Notes: a model not told the origin generated them from the letters alone. Numbered from the stretch's first letter, positions 38,906 to 49,432 are shown. The stretch: 64,000 nucleotides of DNA from Streptomonospora nanhaiensis (GCF_013410565.1 NZ_JACCFO010000001.1:930001-994000); one strand, 5' to 3'. Translations and numbers: made by a program.

Positions 38906-39433
38906 GTGTCCGCCTCCGCCGACCTGCCCCCGCCGCCTTCGTCCCAGCGCGCCGCGGCCCGCACCCGGGTCCTGCTGTGGCTCCAACTGGCCGCTTCCGC
39001 GGTCGGCGCCGCAGCCGGCGCCGTCGCGCTCGACGTCGGCCGGACGCTGGGCATGGCGGCCGACGGCGGGCGCTCGCTCGCCGCCCCGGCGCTGACGGGC
39101 GGCGTGGCCGCCGCGCTCCTGCTCTACCTGGCTTTGGCCCGCCGCCCGCGCCGCGGCGTGCTGGTGTCCGCGCTGCTGCTGCCGGCCGCCGTCCAGGTCG
39201 CCGCCGCCGTCCTCGTGCCCGTGACCACCTCGTTCGGGCTCTTCACCTACGCCCCGACCACCGGCTGGTTCGGCTGGTCCACCGCCGAGGTGTTCCGGCT
39301 CTACTCCCACGCGCTGCAGACGCAGTTGTGGGCGGTGCTGGCGGCCACCCTGATCGCGGTCGCCAACGCGGTGCTGCTGCTGGCGGCCCCCGGCCGCGAG
39401 CCGGCACCCTCCGCGTCGGCGCCGGACACCTAG
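38906..39433 (+). CDS. Hypothetical membrane protein, 175 aa
   Basis: Four hydrophobic segments (LLWLQLAASAVGAAAGAVAL; ALTGGVAAALLLYLALA; VLVSALLLPAAVQVAAAVLV; LWAVLAATLIAVANAVLLLAA) and a short acidic or Pro-rich tail at each end. I recognise no family. The GTG start has a leaderless-type box. It lies 102 bp before aldO on the same strand, so a shared transcript is possible but aldO seems to have its own promoter. Confidence 0.7.
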   Translation: MSASADLPPPPSSQRAAARTRVLLWLQLAASAVGAAAGAVALDVGRTLGMAADGGRSLAAPALTGGVAAALLLYLALARRPRRGVLVSALLLPAAVQVAAAVLVPVTTSFGLFTYAPTTGWFGWSTAEVFRLYSHALQTQLWAVLAATLIAVANAVLLLAAPGREPAPSASAPDT

Positions 39434-40807
<1,374 letters not shown>

Positions 40808-40833
40808 GCGAACCCGGGGCGGCACCCGGCGGC

Positions 40834-41742
40834 TCAGCCGACGTCGAGGCGCTCGATGGCCCGGCGCGGGGAGCGGGCCCGGCGCGCCAGATCCCGCCAG
40901 GGGTCGCGGCCGGCGCGCTCGGCGAAGGTGCGCACCGTCCAGGCGCGTGCCGACTCCACGGAGTCCAGTTCCTCCCACGCCAGCGGAGTGGCCACCGGTG
41001 CGTCGGGCAGCGGCCGGACCGAGTAGGGCGCCACGGCCAGCTGGGCGTGGCCGTTGCGCAGGTAGTCGATGAAGAGCCGGTCGCCGCGCCGCTGCTTGCG
41101 CACCAGCGTGGTCAGCTCCCGCGGGCGGCGCCGGGCCACCAGTTCGGCGATGACGTGCGCGAGGTCGCGGGCCTGGCCGGCGTCGATCTCGGGGCGGATG
41201 GGCGCCACCACGTGCAGCCCGCGCGAGCCGGTGGTCATCACGTAGCAGACGAGACCGAGGTCGGCCATGACCTCGCGGACGTCGTAGGCGGTGCGCCGCA
41301 CCGCCGGGAAGTCGTCGCGGGCGGGGTCGAGGTCGAGGATGAGCCGGTCGGGGGTGGTCAGCGCGCCGCGCCGGCTCAGCCAGGGGTGCAGCGTGATCGC
41401 GGCCTGGTCGGCCAGCCACACCAGGGTGGCGGCGTCGTCGCAGGTGATCATCTCCTTGTCGGCGCTGCGGCTGCTGGGCACCTCGACCGAGCGCACCCAG
41501 TCGGGCGCGTAGGAGGGCCGGTTCTTGACGTAGAAGCCGCCCTCGGGGTCGTCGATGCCGTTGGGGAACCGCTGCAGGGCCAGCGGCCGGCCGCGCAGAT
41601 GGCGCAGCATGGGCTCGGCCACCGACCGGTAGTGGTCGGCGAGTTCGCGCTTGGTGACCCCGCCCACTCCGAACAGCGACTTGCCCGGACGGCTCAGGCG
41701 CACCGCCCGTCCGCCCGCGCGCACGGTGTCCTGTGTGGCCAT
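40834..41742 (-). CDS. ligD: LigD-type NHEJ polymerase (PrimPol) domain protein
   Basis: 302 residues. Stand-alone LigD polymerase domain for bacterial double-strand break joining. Marks: VTKRELADHYRSVAEPMLRH, PLALQRFPNGID, FYVKNRP, the metal-binding pair of Asp in LILDLDPARDDF (residues 137 and 139), TTGSRGLHVVAPI and DYLRNGHAQLAVAPYSVRP. It fills or primes broken ends. It lies divergently from ku with a 109-bp gap and is separated from its ligase partner (43025-43990), so LigD is split into separate proteins here. No phosphoesterase domain gene is visible. Confidence 0.93.
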   Translation of the reverse strand: MATQDTVRAGGRAVRLSRPGKSLFGVGGVTKRELADHYRSVAEPMLRHLRGRPLALQRFPNGIDDPEGGFYVKNRPSYAPDWVRSVEVPSSRSADKEMITCDDAATLVWLADQAAITLHPWLSRRGALTTPDRLILDLDPARDDFPAVRRTAYDVREVMADLGLVCYVMTTGSRGLHVVAPIRPEIDAGQARDLAHVIAELVARRRPRELTTLVRKQRRGDRLFIDYLRNGHAQLAVAPYSVRPLPDAPVATPLAWEELDSVESARAWTVRTFAERAGRDPWRDLARRARSPRRAIERLDVG

Positions 41743-41851
41743 GGCGCTCCCCCCGTTCGCACCCGTGCTTGCTCCTTTACCCGCCATCCCGGGCGTTTTA
41801 CCTGTTAGGGGGCATGATGGTGAAAGCGGCCGAACGGGGAGGAGGTGCCTG

Positions 41852-42955
41852 ATGGCATCGCCGGTGTGGAAGGGGACGCTCAGCTTCGGGCTGGTGAGCC
41901 TGCCGGTGCGGCTGTTCAGCGCCCGGGAGCGGCACGGCACGCGCTTCCACCAGTTCCAGCGCGGGACCTCCGACCGGATCCGCTACCGCCGGGTCAACGA
42001 GCGCACCGGCAAGGAGGTCGACTCCTCCGACATCGTGCGCGGCACCCGGGTGGACGACTCCGGGGGCGACGAGGAGTACGTCGTCCTGGAGCCCGAGGAC
42101 CTGGAGGACATCGCGCCGGGCCGCTCCAGCGCCCTGGAGATCACCGCTTTCGTGCCGGCCGGCGACGTCGAGGCGCTGTGGTACGACTCCGCCTACTACC
42201 TCGCCCCCGACTCCAAGGGCTCGGCCAAGCCCTACCGGCTGCTCTACGCCGCCCTGGAGCGCGCGGGCCGCCTGGGCCTGACCACGCTGGTGCTGCGCGA
42301 GCGCCAGCACCTGGCCGTGATCGGTCCGCAGAACGGGGTGCTGGCGCTGAGCACGCTGTGGTGGGCCGACGAGATCCGCGACCCCGCCGAGACGCTGCCC
42401 GCCATCCCCGAGGCCGACCTGGCCGACCGCGACCTGGACCTGGCCGAGCAGCTCATCGGCGCGATGGCCGAGGAGTGGAGGCCCGAGGAGTACACCGACG
42501 ACTACCAGGAGCGCGTGGACGAACTGGTGCGCGCCAAGAGCACCGGCGAGCGGGTGCGCTACGCCGAGGAGGGCCCGCCGCGCGAGACCAACGTGGTCGA
42601 GCTGACCGAGGCGCTGCGCGCCAGCCTGGGCGGCGGCAAGAGCGGCGGCCGGGGCGGCGGCAAGGGCGGCGGCCGCGCCAAGGGCAAGGAGGGCGCGACC
42701 GCCCGGGGCTCCTCCGGGGGCGGCGCGCGCGGCGGCGCGGAGGGCGCCGGCGGCGGGCGCTCGGGCGGCGGCAAGGCCCCCGAGCCGCGCGAGGCCCCGG
42801 TCGCCGAGCTGTCCAAAAAGGAGCTGGTCCGGCTGGCCGCCGAGCTGGACGTCCCCGGCCGGTCCAAGATGAGCCGCGAGGAGCTGGAGGAGGCGGTGAC
42901 CCGCGCCCGCGGCGCCGCCTCGGGCCGCACCCGCCGCAGGGCCCGCTCGGCCTGA
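41852..42955 (+). CDS. ku: Ku protein, with long basic tail and SAP-like end
   Basis: 367 residues. The Ku core fills residues 1-255 (SPVWKGTLSFGLVSLPVRLF; YVVLEPEDLEDIAPGRSS; LVLRERQHLAVIGPQNG). It forms a homodimeric ring on DNA ends. After it there is a 60-residue Gly/Lys/Arg-rich linker and a SAP-like helical end (LSKKELVRLAAELDVPGRSKMSREELEEAV), typical of actinobacterial Ku C-terminal extensions that hold DNA. GGAGGAGG lies before the ATG. It sits between the LigD polymerase and ligase genes. Confidence 0.95.
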   Translation: MASPVWKGTLSFGLVSLPVRLFSARERHGTRFHQFQRGTSDRIRYRRVNERTGKEVDSSDIVRGTRVDDSGGDEEYVVLEPEDLEDIAPGRSSALEITAFVPAGDVEALWYDSAYYLAPDSKGSAKPYRLLYAALERAGRLGLTTLVLRERQHLAVIGPQNGVLALSTLWWADEIRDPAETLPAIPEADLADRDLDLAEQLIGAMAEEWRPEEYTDDYQERVDELVRAKSTGERVRYAEEGPPRETNVVELTEALRASLGGGKSGGRGGGKGGGRAKGKEGATARGSSGGGARGGAEGAGGGRSGGGKAPEPREAPVAELSKKELVRLAAELDVPGRSKMSREELEEAVTRARGAASGRTRRRARSA

Positions 42956-42983
42956 GCCCGGGCACCGTCCGCGCGCCCCCGCA

Positions 42984-43023
42984 CCGCCCGGCCCGCCCGT
43001 CCGCGGACGGAGAAGCCGGGCGG
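42984..43023. terminator. Shared hairpin between convergent ku and ligase genes
   Basis: Outer 9-bp stem CCGCCCGGC (42984-42992) with GCCGGGCGG (43015-43023), enclosing the 14-bp palindrome CCGTCCGCGGACGG (42997-43010). It works on both strands and ends next to the ligase stop codon. Confidence 0.6.
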
Positions 43024-43024
43024 C

Positions 43025-43990
43025 CTAGGACTCGATGTCGAGGTCGGCGGGCACGTCAGCGGCGTCCAGGTCGGGGCGCGGGCGCACGTAGCGCACGACG
43101 TGCCGCCAGCGGCCGGCGCTCACGGCGGTGTCGGGGGCGACCTCCACCACCGCCTCGGGCACCACCCGGGTGTACTCCCGCGAGCGGTGGGAGCCCCACG
43201 AGGCGGGCAGCACGGCCGGCCAGGGGTGGTCGCCCTCGGCGGCGCGCAGCAGCGGGGCGACCGCCGCGCGCTCGGTCCGGCTCAGCTCGGCGGTGCGCCC
43301 CACGATCCGCAGCTCGCCGGTGGCGGAGTCGCGGCGGCCCAGGACGAGCTGCCCGGGGTGCTCGGGCGACCCGGTGACCCCGCCGACCACGGCCTCGGTG
43401 GTGACGCGGCGCTTGTACTTCTGCCATTCCCGGCGCCCGGGCCGGTAGGGCGCGCGGCCGTCCTTGACCACCAGCCCCTCCACGCCCACGGCCGGCATCT
43501 CCTCGTACCACTGGCGCGCGACCTCCAGGGAGGCCGTGTGCCAGCCCAGCATGAGCACCGGCTGGGCGGCCTCGCGGAACAGCGCGGCGAGGCGGCCGCG
43601 GCGCTCGTCCAGCGGCCGCGCGGCCACATCGGCGCCCTTTTCGCGCAGCAGGTCGAACACGACGTAGTGGCAGGGCTCGGTGCGGGCCAGCCGGCGGGCG
43701 GCGGCCGGTCCGGAGCGGCCGCGCCGCTGCACGGCGTCGAAGTCCAGCCGGCCCTCGGGCGACCAGCGCACGATCTCGCCGTCCACGGCGGTACCGGGCG
43801 GAAGCGCCTCGTGCACGGCCGCGGCGACCTCGGGGAAGGTCGCGGTGAAGGAGTTGCCGGCCCGGGAGGTCAAAAGCGTGCGCTCGGCACCCCGCTCCGC
43901 GATGGCGCGGTAGCCGTCCCACTTGGGCTCGTAGCGCCAGCGGGGGCCTTCGGGCAGGCGGGACACGGTGCGGGCGAGCATGGGTTCCAC
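43025..43990 (-). CDS. ligD: ATP-dependent DNA ligase, LigD ligase-type
   Basis: 321 residues. The nucleotidyl lysine is Lys23 in EPKWDGYRA; further motifs are TSRAGN, VDGEIV, FDLLREKG, VGVEGLVVKD and WQKYKRR (last lysine motif). An OB fold follows with GELRIVGRTAEL and WGSHRSREYTRV. It matches ligase domains that act in Ku-dependent end joining. It is convergent with ku, and its partner polymerase gene lies 1.3 kb away. It also lacks a zinc-finger or BRCT extension, as usual. Confidence 0.93.
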   Translation of the reverse strand: MEPMLARTVSRLPEGPRWRYEPKWDGYRAIAERGAERTLLTSRAGNSFTATFPEVAAAVHEALPPGTAVDGEIVRWSPEGRLDFDAVQRRGRSGPAAARRLARTEPCHYVVFDLLREKGADVAARPLDERRGRLAALFREAAQPVLMLGWHTASLEVARQWYEEMPAVGVEGLVVKDGRAPYRPGRREWQKYKRRVTTEAVVGGVTGSPEHPGQLVLGRRDSATGELRIVGRTAELSRTERAAVAPLLRAAEGDHPWPAVLPASWGSHRSREYTRVVPEAVVEVAPDTAVSAGRWRHVVRYVRPRPDLDAADVPADLDIES

Positions 43991-44117
43991 GGCGGGAGCC
44001 TGCCCGCCGCACGCCCCGCGCAGTGGCTCCCTGGCCGATCATGGGGCGAACTTGACCGGCCCTTTGGCCGGAGCGCCGCCGGCGCGTCACCGCGCCGCGC
44101 GCCCGCCCCGCGCCTCA

Positions 44118-44588
44118 TCAGGTGGTGCGGCCGAAGTCCTCGGGGGTGATCTGGTCGAGGAACTCGCGGAACTTCTCGACCTCGTCCTCCTGCTCGTCGG
44201 GGATGGGCACGCCGGCCTCGTCCACGACGTCGTCGTGGGCGTAGATGGGCGCGCCGGTCCGCAGGGCGAGCGCGATGGAGTCGGAGGGCCGGGCACTGAC
44301 CTCGACACCGTTGGAGAAGACGAGTTCGGCGTAGAAGATGCCGTCGCTCAGCGCGGTGATGTTCACCGTGCTCAGGCTGGCGTCGAGGGCGTCGAGCACG
44401 TCGCGGAAGAGGTCATGGGTGAGCGGGCGTGCGGGCATGACGCCCTGTTGGGCGAGGGCGATCGCGGTGGCCTCGACCGCGCCGATCCAGATCGGGAGGT
44501 AGCGCTCGCCGTCGGATTCTTTGAGCAGGACGATCGGCTGGTTCGAGGGCATCTCGACTCGGACGCCGACAACCTCCATGTGCTTCAC
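44118..44588 (-). CDS. Bifunctional nuclease-family protein (DUF151)
   Basis: 156 residues from the GTG at 44588 (GGAG five bases upstream; ATG three codons later is also possible). MEVVGVRVEMPSNQPIVLLKE, YLPIWIGAVEATAIALAQQGV, RPLTHDLFRDVL and SARPSDSIALALRTGAPIY match the actinobacterial DUF151 family (Rv1829 type). Relatives from plants and Thermotoga show nuclease activity, but the role in actinobacteria is not settled. It lies 293 bp after the garA-type gene, with no ftsR gene between. Confidence 0.88.
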   Translation of the reverse strand: MKHMEVVGVRVEMPSNQPIVLLKESDGERYLPIWIGAVEATAIALAQQGVMPARPLTHDLFRDVLDALDASLSTVNITALSDGIFYAELVFSNGVEVSARPSDSIALALRTGAPIYAHDDVVDEAGVPIPDEQEDEVEKFREFLDQITPEDFGRTT

Positions 44589-44881
44589 TGCGGCTCCGTC
44601 CCACGACTCGTCGTGCCGGAGGGGCACCCGCGAATGGTGCGCTCCGCTCCGTCTTCTTCACGGTACACCGCCCAGGCGTTAGGCGGCCGAGGCGGTCCCG
44701 GGCGGTGGTTCGGTGCCCGGACCGGGGCTGGTCGCCCCTCCCCCGATTCCGCGTTCAGACGACATGACCGCGGTGTGTCCGATCGCGCCATCGGTGGCGG
44801 TCTTCCCTAGAAAAGCTCTCCGGTGAAGGGGTGGCGCAAACCTGATCCGGGCGCCCGGGAGCGGCCGGGCCGGCCCGTGCC

Positions 44882-45424
44882 TCAGCGGCGCGGCTTGGTC
44901 AGCAGCACCAGCCGGAACTTGCCGATCTGGACCTCGTCGCCGCCGCCCAGCTCGGCCTCGTCGATGCGCTCGCGGTTGACGTAGGTGCCGTTCAGGCTGC
45001 CGACGTCGCGCACGCCGAAGCCGTTGCCGCGGCGGAAGAACTCGACGTGGCGGCGGGAGACCGTGACGTCGTCGAGGAAGATGTCGCTGTTGGGGTGGCG
45101 TCCGGCGGTGGTGACGTCGCTGTCGAGGAGGAAGCGGCTGCCGGCGTTGGGGCCGCGCTTGACCACCAGCAGGGCCGTGCCCGGGGGAAGGGCGTCGACG
45201 TTGGTGGGCTCGCCGGGGAGGTCGTCGGCGGCGTCGGCCTCGGCCTCAAGCGCCTGGATGCCGGAGATGGAGATCGTGGACGTGGTCTCGCCGACGGAGT
45301 CTCGGCGCTCGCCGGATCGCGGGGCCTCCCCTCCTGCCGTACGGACGGGGGAACCGCAGTTGGAGCAGAAGCGGGCATCATCCGCAACGGCGTGACCGCA
45401 CTGCGTGCAGTAAACGCTCGACAT
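44882..45424 (-). CDS. Zinc ribbon-FHA protein, GarA/OdhI-like
   Basis: 180 residues. An N-terminal zinc ribbon CTQCGHAV ... FCSNCG (Cys 6, 9, 20, 23) precedes an ETTS motif at residues 46-49, the Thr that Ser/Thr kinases phosphorylate in GarA/OdhI. The FHA domain follows (TTAGRHPNSDIFLDDVTVSRRHVEF; VGSLNGTYVN). Phosphorylated, it would fold its own FHA on the Thr; unphosphorylated, it inhibits 2-oxoglutarate dehydrogenase in its relatives. The ATG 45424 is preferred over an upstream in-frame start. The ribbon is extra compared with mycobacterial GarA and is known from Streptomyces-type homologues. Confidence 0.87.
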   Translation of the reverse strand: MSSVYCTQCGHAVADDARFCSNCGSPVRTAGGEAPRSGERRDSVGETTSTISISGIQALEAEADAADDLPGEPTNVDALPPGTALLVVKRGPNAGSRFLLDSDVTTAGRHPNSDIFLDDVTVSRRHVEFFRRGNGFGVRDVGSLNGTYVNRERIDEAELGGGDEVQIGKFRLVLLTKPRR

Positions 45425-45788
45425 AGGTCGGCTCGGCCTCCTACCGCACGGGGGCGGTGCTTGATTCGGCTGGTAGTCGTTCGCGCCAGGGTGCAACGGA
45501 CATACCGCTCACCCCTCCTGAAAACGGGGCAGACCAGTGTGATGTTCCCCCCGGTTCACCGCGAATTCTTACATGGTGTCATCCCCCGCCATCCGCTGGT
45601 CTCACCTGTCACAGCCCCGGCCCCGAAACGCCGCGAAGCCCGCCGTGCCCGGGGCTGGGGAACACTCGACTCTAAACCATATCGACGTCGGCGAGGCGCC
45701 GCTGACCGCCCGATTCAACGGCGGCCCGCGGCCGGATTTGGCCGCGGGCCGCCGGGGGGCGGGCGGGGCCGCGCCCGCCCGCCCTGGG
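45425..45788. other. Intergenic region, 364 bp, garA promoter side
   Basis: Between the GarA-like gene and the guanylyltransferase gene on the same strand. The left half is AT-rich for this genome and should hold the promoter for the FHA gene. The right part is the large hairpin described separately. No open gene is seen. Confidence 0.5.
45721..45752 (-). terminator. 13-bp hairpin after the guanylyltransferase gene
   Basis: Perfect 13-bp stem (GCGGCCCGCGGCC with GGCCGCGGGCCGC) around GGATTT, starting 36 bp past the stop codon. It has no T-run. Confidence 0.6.
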
Positions 45789-48296
45789 TCAGCCTTCCGC
45801 CCGCTCCACGACCTCGGCCCACTCGTCCAGCAGCCGCTGGGCGGTGTCGGTGTCGGGGCCCTCGGCCCACAGGTGCGTGACCGCCTCGGAGGTGTCGGGC
45901 AGCACCAGCGCCCAGGCGCCGTTGGACTCGATCACCCGCACTCCGTCGGTGGTGTCGACCTCGCGGTCGCCGGCGGCCTCCACCACGGCCCGCATCACAC
46001 TGCCCTTGACGGCCCACGGGGTGGGCACCGAGCGGCGCAGCAGGTGCGCCTGCGGGATGCGGCGGTCGATCTGGCTGAGCGACAGCCGGGTGCGGGCCAC
46101 CAGCCCCAGCAGCCGGACGAACGCGGCGATGCCGTCGGCGGTGCGGGAGAACTCCGGCACCACGTACCCGCCGCGCCCGTCGGAGGCGAAGACGATGTCG
46201 TCGGCCTGGGCGGCCTTGGCCAGCTCGTCGACGGCGGTGGGGGTCCACTGCACCTGCACGCCGTGGTAGCCGGCGACCTGCCCGGCCACGCGCGTGGTGG
46301 TGACAGGAAGCGCCACCCGGCCGCCCTTGCGCTCGGCGGCGATGAGGTCGAGCACGACCAGCAGGGCGCGCTCGTTGTCGACCAGCTCGCCGTTCTCGTC
46401 GACCAGCGACAGCCGCTCGGCCACCGGGTCGAAGCGCACGCCGAAGTCGGCGTTGGACGAGGACACCAGCTCGCCCAGGTGCTGGAGGTCGCGCATCTGC
46501 TTGGCGAGGGTGTCGGTGGGCGACGCCTCGTCAAGGCGGTTGTTGACGGTCAGCACCTCGACCCCCAGCCGCCCCAGCAGGGAGGGCAGGATCAGCGAGC
46601 CCGTGCCCCCGGCGCAGTCGACCACGACCTTGAGCCCGGCCTCCTCGACCCCGGAGGTGTCGACCAGCCGCAGCAGCTCGTGGGCGTAGTTCTCCACCCC
46701 GCGCGAGGGGAACGACAGCTCGGCGATCTCGCCCGGGAAGGCGCGGCGGTACTCGGCCCGGCTGAACACGCGCTCCAGCTTGCGCTGCGCGGCCGGCGAG
46801 AGGTCGGCGCCCCGCTCGTCGAAGAAGATGAGGTCGACCGACTGGGGGTCGCCCGGCGAGGTGCGCAGGCTGATGCCGCCGGCGACCCCGCTCTGGGAGG
46901 TGTGGTAGCGCGCCACCGGCAGCGGCACGACCTCCAGGTCTCGCACGTCGATGGCGCTGGCGGTGAGCGCGCTGATGACCGCGCGCTTGAGCGCCCGCGC
47001 CGCCCGCGACACGTCGCGGGAGGTGGTGACGACCGACCCCTTCTTCAGGGTGGTGGCATACGCGCTGGCCAGCCGCACCGCGAGTTCTGGGGTGATCTCG
47101 ACGTTGATCAGCCCCGACACCCCGCGGGGGCCGAACAGCGAGCGCTGCCCGCGCGACTCCCAGATGACGTTGGTGTTGACGACCGCGCCGGCCTCGATGG
47201 TCTTGAAGGGGTAGACCTTGACGTCGTTGGAGACGAACGCCTCGGACTCGATGACGCACTCCTCACCGACGATCGCGCCCTCCTCGATCCGGGCGCTGGG
47301 CATGACGTCGGTGTTCTTGCCGATGACGCAGCCCCGCAGGTTGGTGCTGGAGCCGATGTAGACGTTGTCGTGGACCACCGAGCGGTGCAGGAACGCCTCG
47401 GAGCGCACGACCACGTTGCTGCCCAGCACGGTGAACTCGCGCAGCTCGGCGCCGGCCTCGACCTTGGCGTAGTCGCCGATGTAGAGCGGGCCCTTGAGGA
47501 CGGCCTCGGGGTCGACCTCGGCGCCCTCGGCCATCCACACGCCGGGGGAGACCTCGAAGCCGTCGATCTCGACGTCGACCTTGCCCGAGAGCACGTCGGC
47601 CTGGGCGCTGAGGTAGCTCTCGTGGGTGCCGACGTCCTCCCAGTAGCCGTCGGCGATGTAGCCGTAGAGGGGCGCGCCGTCCTTGAGCAGCTTGGGGAAG
47701 ACGTCGCTGGACCAGTCGACGACCTCGCCGGCGGCGACCTCGTCGAGGACCTCGGGCTCCATGATGTAGATGCCGGTGTTGACGGTGTCGGAGAAGACCT
47801 GCCCCCAGGTCGGCTTCTCCAGGAACCGCTGGATCCGGCCCTGCTCGTCGACGATGATGATGCCGAACTCCAGCGGGTTGGCGACCCGCTTGAGCCCGAT
47901 GGTGACCTTGGCGCCGTTCTCGCGGTGGAAGCGCACCATGTCGGTCAGGTCGATGTCGGTGAGCGCGTCGCCGGAGATGACGATGAACGGCTCACCCTTC
48001 AGGTGCTCCTCGGCGTTCTTCACGCTGCCGGCGGTGCCCAGGGGCACCTCCTCGGCCACGTAGTGCAGGTTCATGCCGAGTTCCTCGCCGTCGCCGAAGT
48101 AGTTGCGGATCAGCGTGGCGAGGAACTGCACGGTCACGACGGTGTCGACGAACCCGTGGCGCTTGAGCAGGCGCAGCACGTGCTCCATGATGGGGCGGTT
48201 GACGACGGGGAGCAGCGGTTTGGGCTGGTTGGCGGTCATGGGCCGAAGGCGGGTGCCTTCCCCTCCGGCCATGACGACGGCCTTCATCGGGGCCAC
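45789..48296 (-). CDS. Mannose-1-phosphate guanylyltransferase fused to phosphomannomutase-like domain
   Basis: 835 residues. Residues 1-240 are a nucleotidyltransferase (MKAVVMAGGEGTRLRPMT, SGDALTDIDL, FLEKPTWGQVFSD) that would make GDP-mannose or a related sugar nucleotide. A left-handed hexapeptide-repeat section (residues 245-370) follows. The C-terminal 440 residues resemble phosphomannomutase, but the catalytic serine loop is replaced by GGISLRTSPGDPQ near residue 475, and the metal-binding DGDAD loop reads FDPVAERL near residue 622. The mutase half is therefore probably inactive or only regulatory. It starts with GTG or the following ATG. The fused type occurs in Streptomyces too. Confidence 0.85.
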   Translation of the reverse strand: MAPMKAVVMAGGEGTRLRPMTANQPKPLLPVVNRPIMEHVLRLLKRHGFVDTVVTVQFLATLIRNYFGDGEELGMNLHYVAEEVPLGTAGSVKNAEEHLKGEPFIVISGDALTDIDLTDMVRFHRENGAKVTIGLKRVANPLEFGIIIVDEQGRIQRFLEKPTWGQVFSDTVNTGIYIMEPEVLDEVAAGEVVDWSSDVFPKLLKDGAPLYGYIADGYWEDVGTHESYLSAQADVLSGKVDVEIDGFEVSPGVWMAEGAEVDPEAVLKGPLYIGDYAKVEAGAELREFTVLGSNVVVRSEAFLHRSVVHDNVYIGSSTNLRGCVIGKNTDVMPSARIEEGAIVGEECVIESEAFVSNDVKVYPFKTIEAGAVVNTNVIWESRGQRSLFGPRGVSGLINVEITPELAVRLASAYATTLKKGSVVTTSRDVSRAARALKRAVISALTASAIDVRDLEVVPLPVARYHTSQSGVAGGISLRTSPGDPQSVDLIFFDERGADLSPAAQRKLERVFSRAEYRRAFPGEIAELSFPSRGVENYAHELLRLVDTSGVEEAGLKVVVDCAGGTGSLILPSLLGRLGVEVLTVNNRLDEASPTDTLAKQMRDLQHLGELVSSSNADFGVRFDPVAERLSLVDENGELVDNERALLVVLDLIAAERKGGRVALPVTTTRVAGQVAGYHGVQVQWTPTAVDELAKAAQADDIVFASDGRGGYVVPEFSRTADGIAAFVRLLGLVARTRLSLSQIDRRIPQAHLLRRSVPTPWAVKGSVMRAVVEAAGDREVDTTDGVRVIESNGAWALVLPDTSEAVTHLWAEGPDTDTAQRLLDEWAEVVERAEG

Positions 48297-48423
48297 CCCC
48301 AGACCCCGCGTGATGGACGGCCGGACGCCCTGGGGCGCGTAATCATGGTGGGGATGTCGCTCCCTTCCTCTTGCTCGTGCCGCATGGCCGCGCGGCTGTC
48401 GCCGGCACGGCCGCGGCCGGGTG

Positions 48424-49086
48424 CTAGTCGGCGGGCCGCTCGGAGTCGGTCGCTCTGTCGCTGGTCGTGGCCGCTACCCCGGAAACGGAATCGTCACCCG
48501 TTGCGCCGTCGGCCCGTCGCGACTCCGCGATCAGTCGTGTCGCCTGTATCGCGTAGAGCAGTCCGGCCCACCAGTAGATAGCCGTTCCCCAGATGGCGAA
48601 CGCCCAACCCATAATCCGCGCCACATCACCGACGATTCCGGCATAACCGGCGACGAACAGGAGCGGGAAGGAGTAGAGAAGGCACAGCGTGGCGGCCTTG
48701 CCGGCGAAGTTCACCGGCAGGGTGCCGTAGCCGTAGTAGCGCATGACGGGCAGCGCCAGCACGATCAGCGCGTCGCGCAGCACCAGCACCGCCATCAGCC
48801 ACCACGGCACGATGCCGCGCACCACCAGGCCCAACAGCGCGGCGAAGATGTAGAGGCGGTCGGCCATGGGGTCGAGCACGGTGCCCAGCCGGCTGGTCTG
48901 GTTCCAGGCGCGGGCGATCTTGCCGTCGAGCCAGTCGGAGACCCCGGCGAAGGCCAGCACCCCCAGGGCCCACCAGTCGGCCTGGGGAACCAGCACCAGC
49001 CACAGAAAGACCGGGACGCCGATGAGGCGGAGCATGCTCAGCAGGTTCGGGACCGTCCACACCCGGTCGGTCGTGATCTCAGTCAC
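48424..49086 (-). CDS. CDP-alcohol phosphatidyltransferase
   Basis: 220 residues, membrane protein with about six segments. The signature DWLDGKIARAWNQTSRLGTVLDPMADR fits DGX2ARX8GX3DX3D exactly. It transfers a phosphatidyl group from CDP-diacylglycerol; PgsA-type phosphatidylglycerophosphate synthase or a cardiolipin-type role are both possible. The GTG at 49086 is preferred (GAGG upstream). It lies 127 bp upstream of the guanylyltransferase gene on the same strand. Confidence 0.88.
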   Translation of the reverse strand: MTEITTDRVWTVPNLLSMLRLIGVPVFLWLVLVPQADWWALGVLAFAGVSDWLDGKIARAWNQTSRLGTVLDPMADRLYIFAALLGLVVRGIVPWWLMAVLVLRDALIVLALPVMRYYGYGTLPVNFAGKAATLCLLYSFPLLFVAGYAGIVGDVARIMGWAFAIWGTAIYWWAGLLYAIQATRLIAESRRADGATGDDSVSGVAATTSDRATDSERPAD

Positions 49087-49432
49087 GGCGCCCTCGCGCG
49101 CGCTGGCCGCTCGGCGCCGGGTTCCCTCGGCTCGCCACCCCACCTCCCGTGTGTCCGAATAGCGAGCTTACCCGGCACGGGCGCGGCGCACGGCGGCCGC
49201 GCGGCGGGTCGGGCCCCTCGGGGCCCCGGCCGTGGTCAGCGGCGATACCCCTCCCGCCCGCCCGGACGCCCCGCCCGGCACCCGTCGCCGCCGCGCGGGG
49301 GCGGGGATTGGGGCGCCTCGCCCGGCCGCGCGGCGGCCATCCCAAATGCGCCCGGCGCGAGGCCGAGCGGGTCGGGGCGCGGCGGGGCCGCCCGCGCGGC
49401 CGCGGGCGCGCTCCCGGGCGGCCCCGCCGGGA
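49087..49432. other. Intergenic region, 346 bp, holds the thyX terminator
   Basis: Between pgsA-type gene (start at 49086) and the thyX stop. Apart from the hairpin at 49381-49428 it has only GC-rich sequence and a possible pgsA promoter near 49150. No gene seen. Confidence 0.55.
49381..49428 (-). terminator. thyX terminator hairpin
   Basis: Perfect 14-bp stem (49381-49394 with 49415-49428) and a 20-nt GC-rich loop, beginning 5 bp past the thyX stop. Confidence 0.55.
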
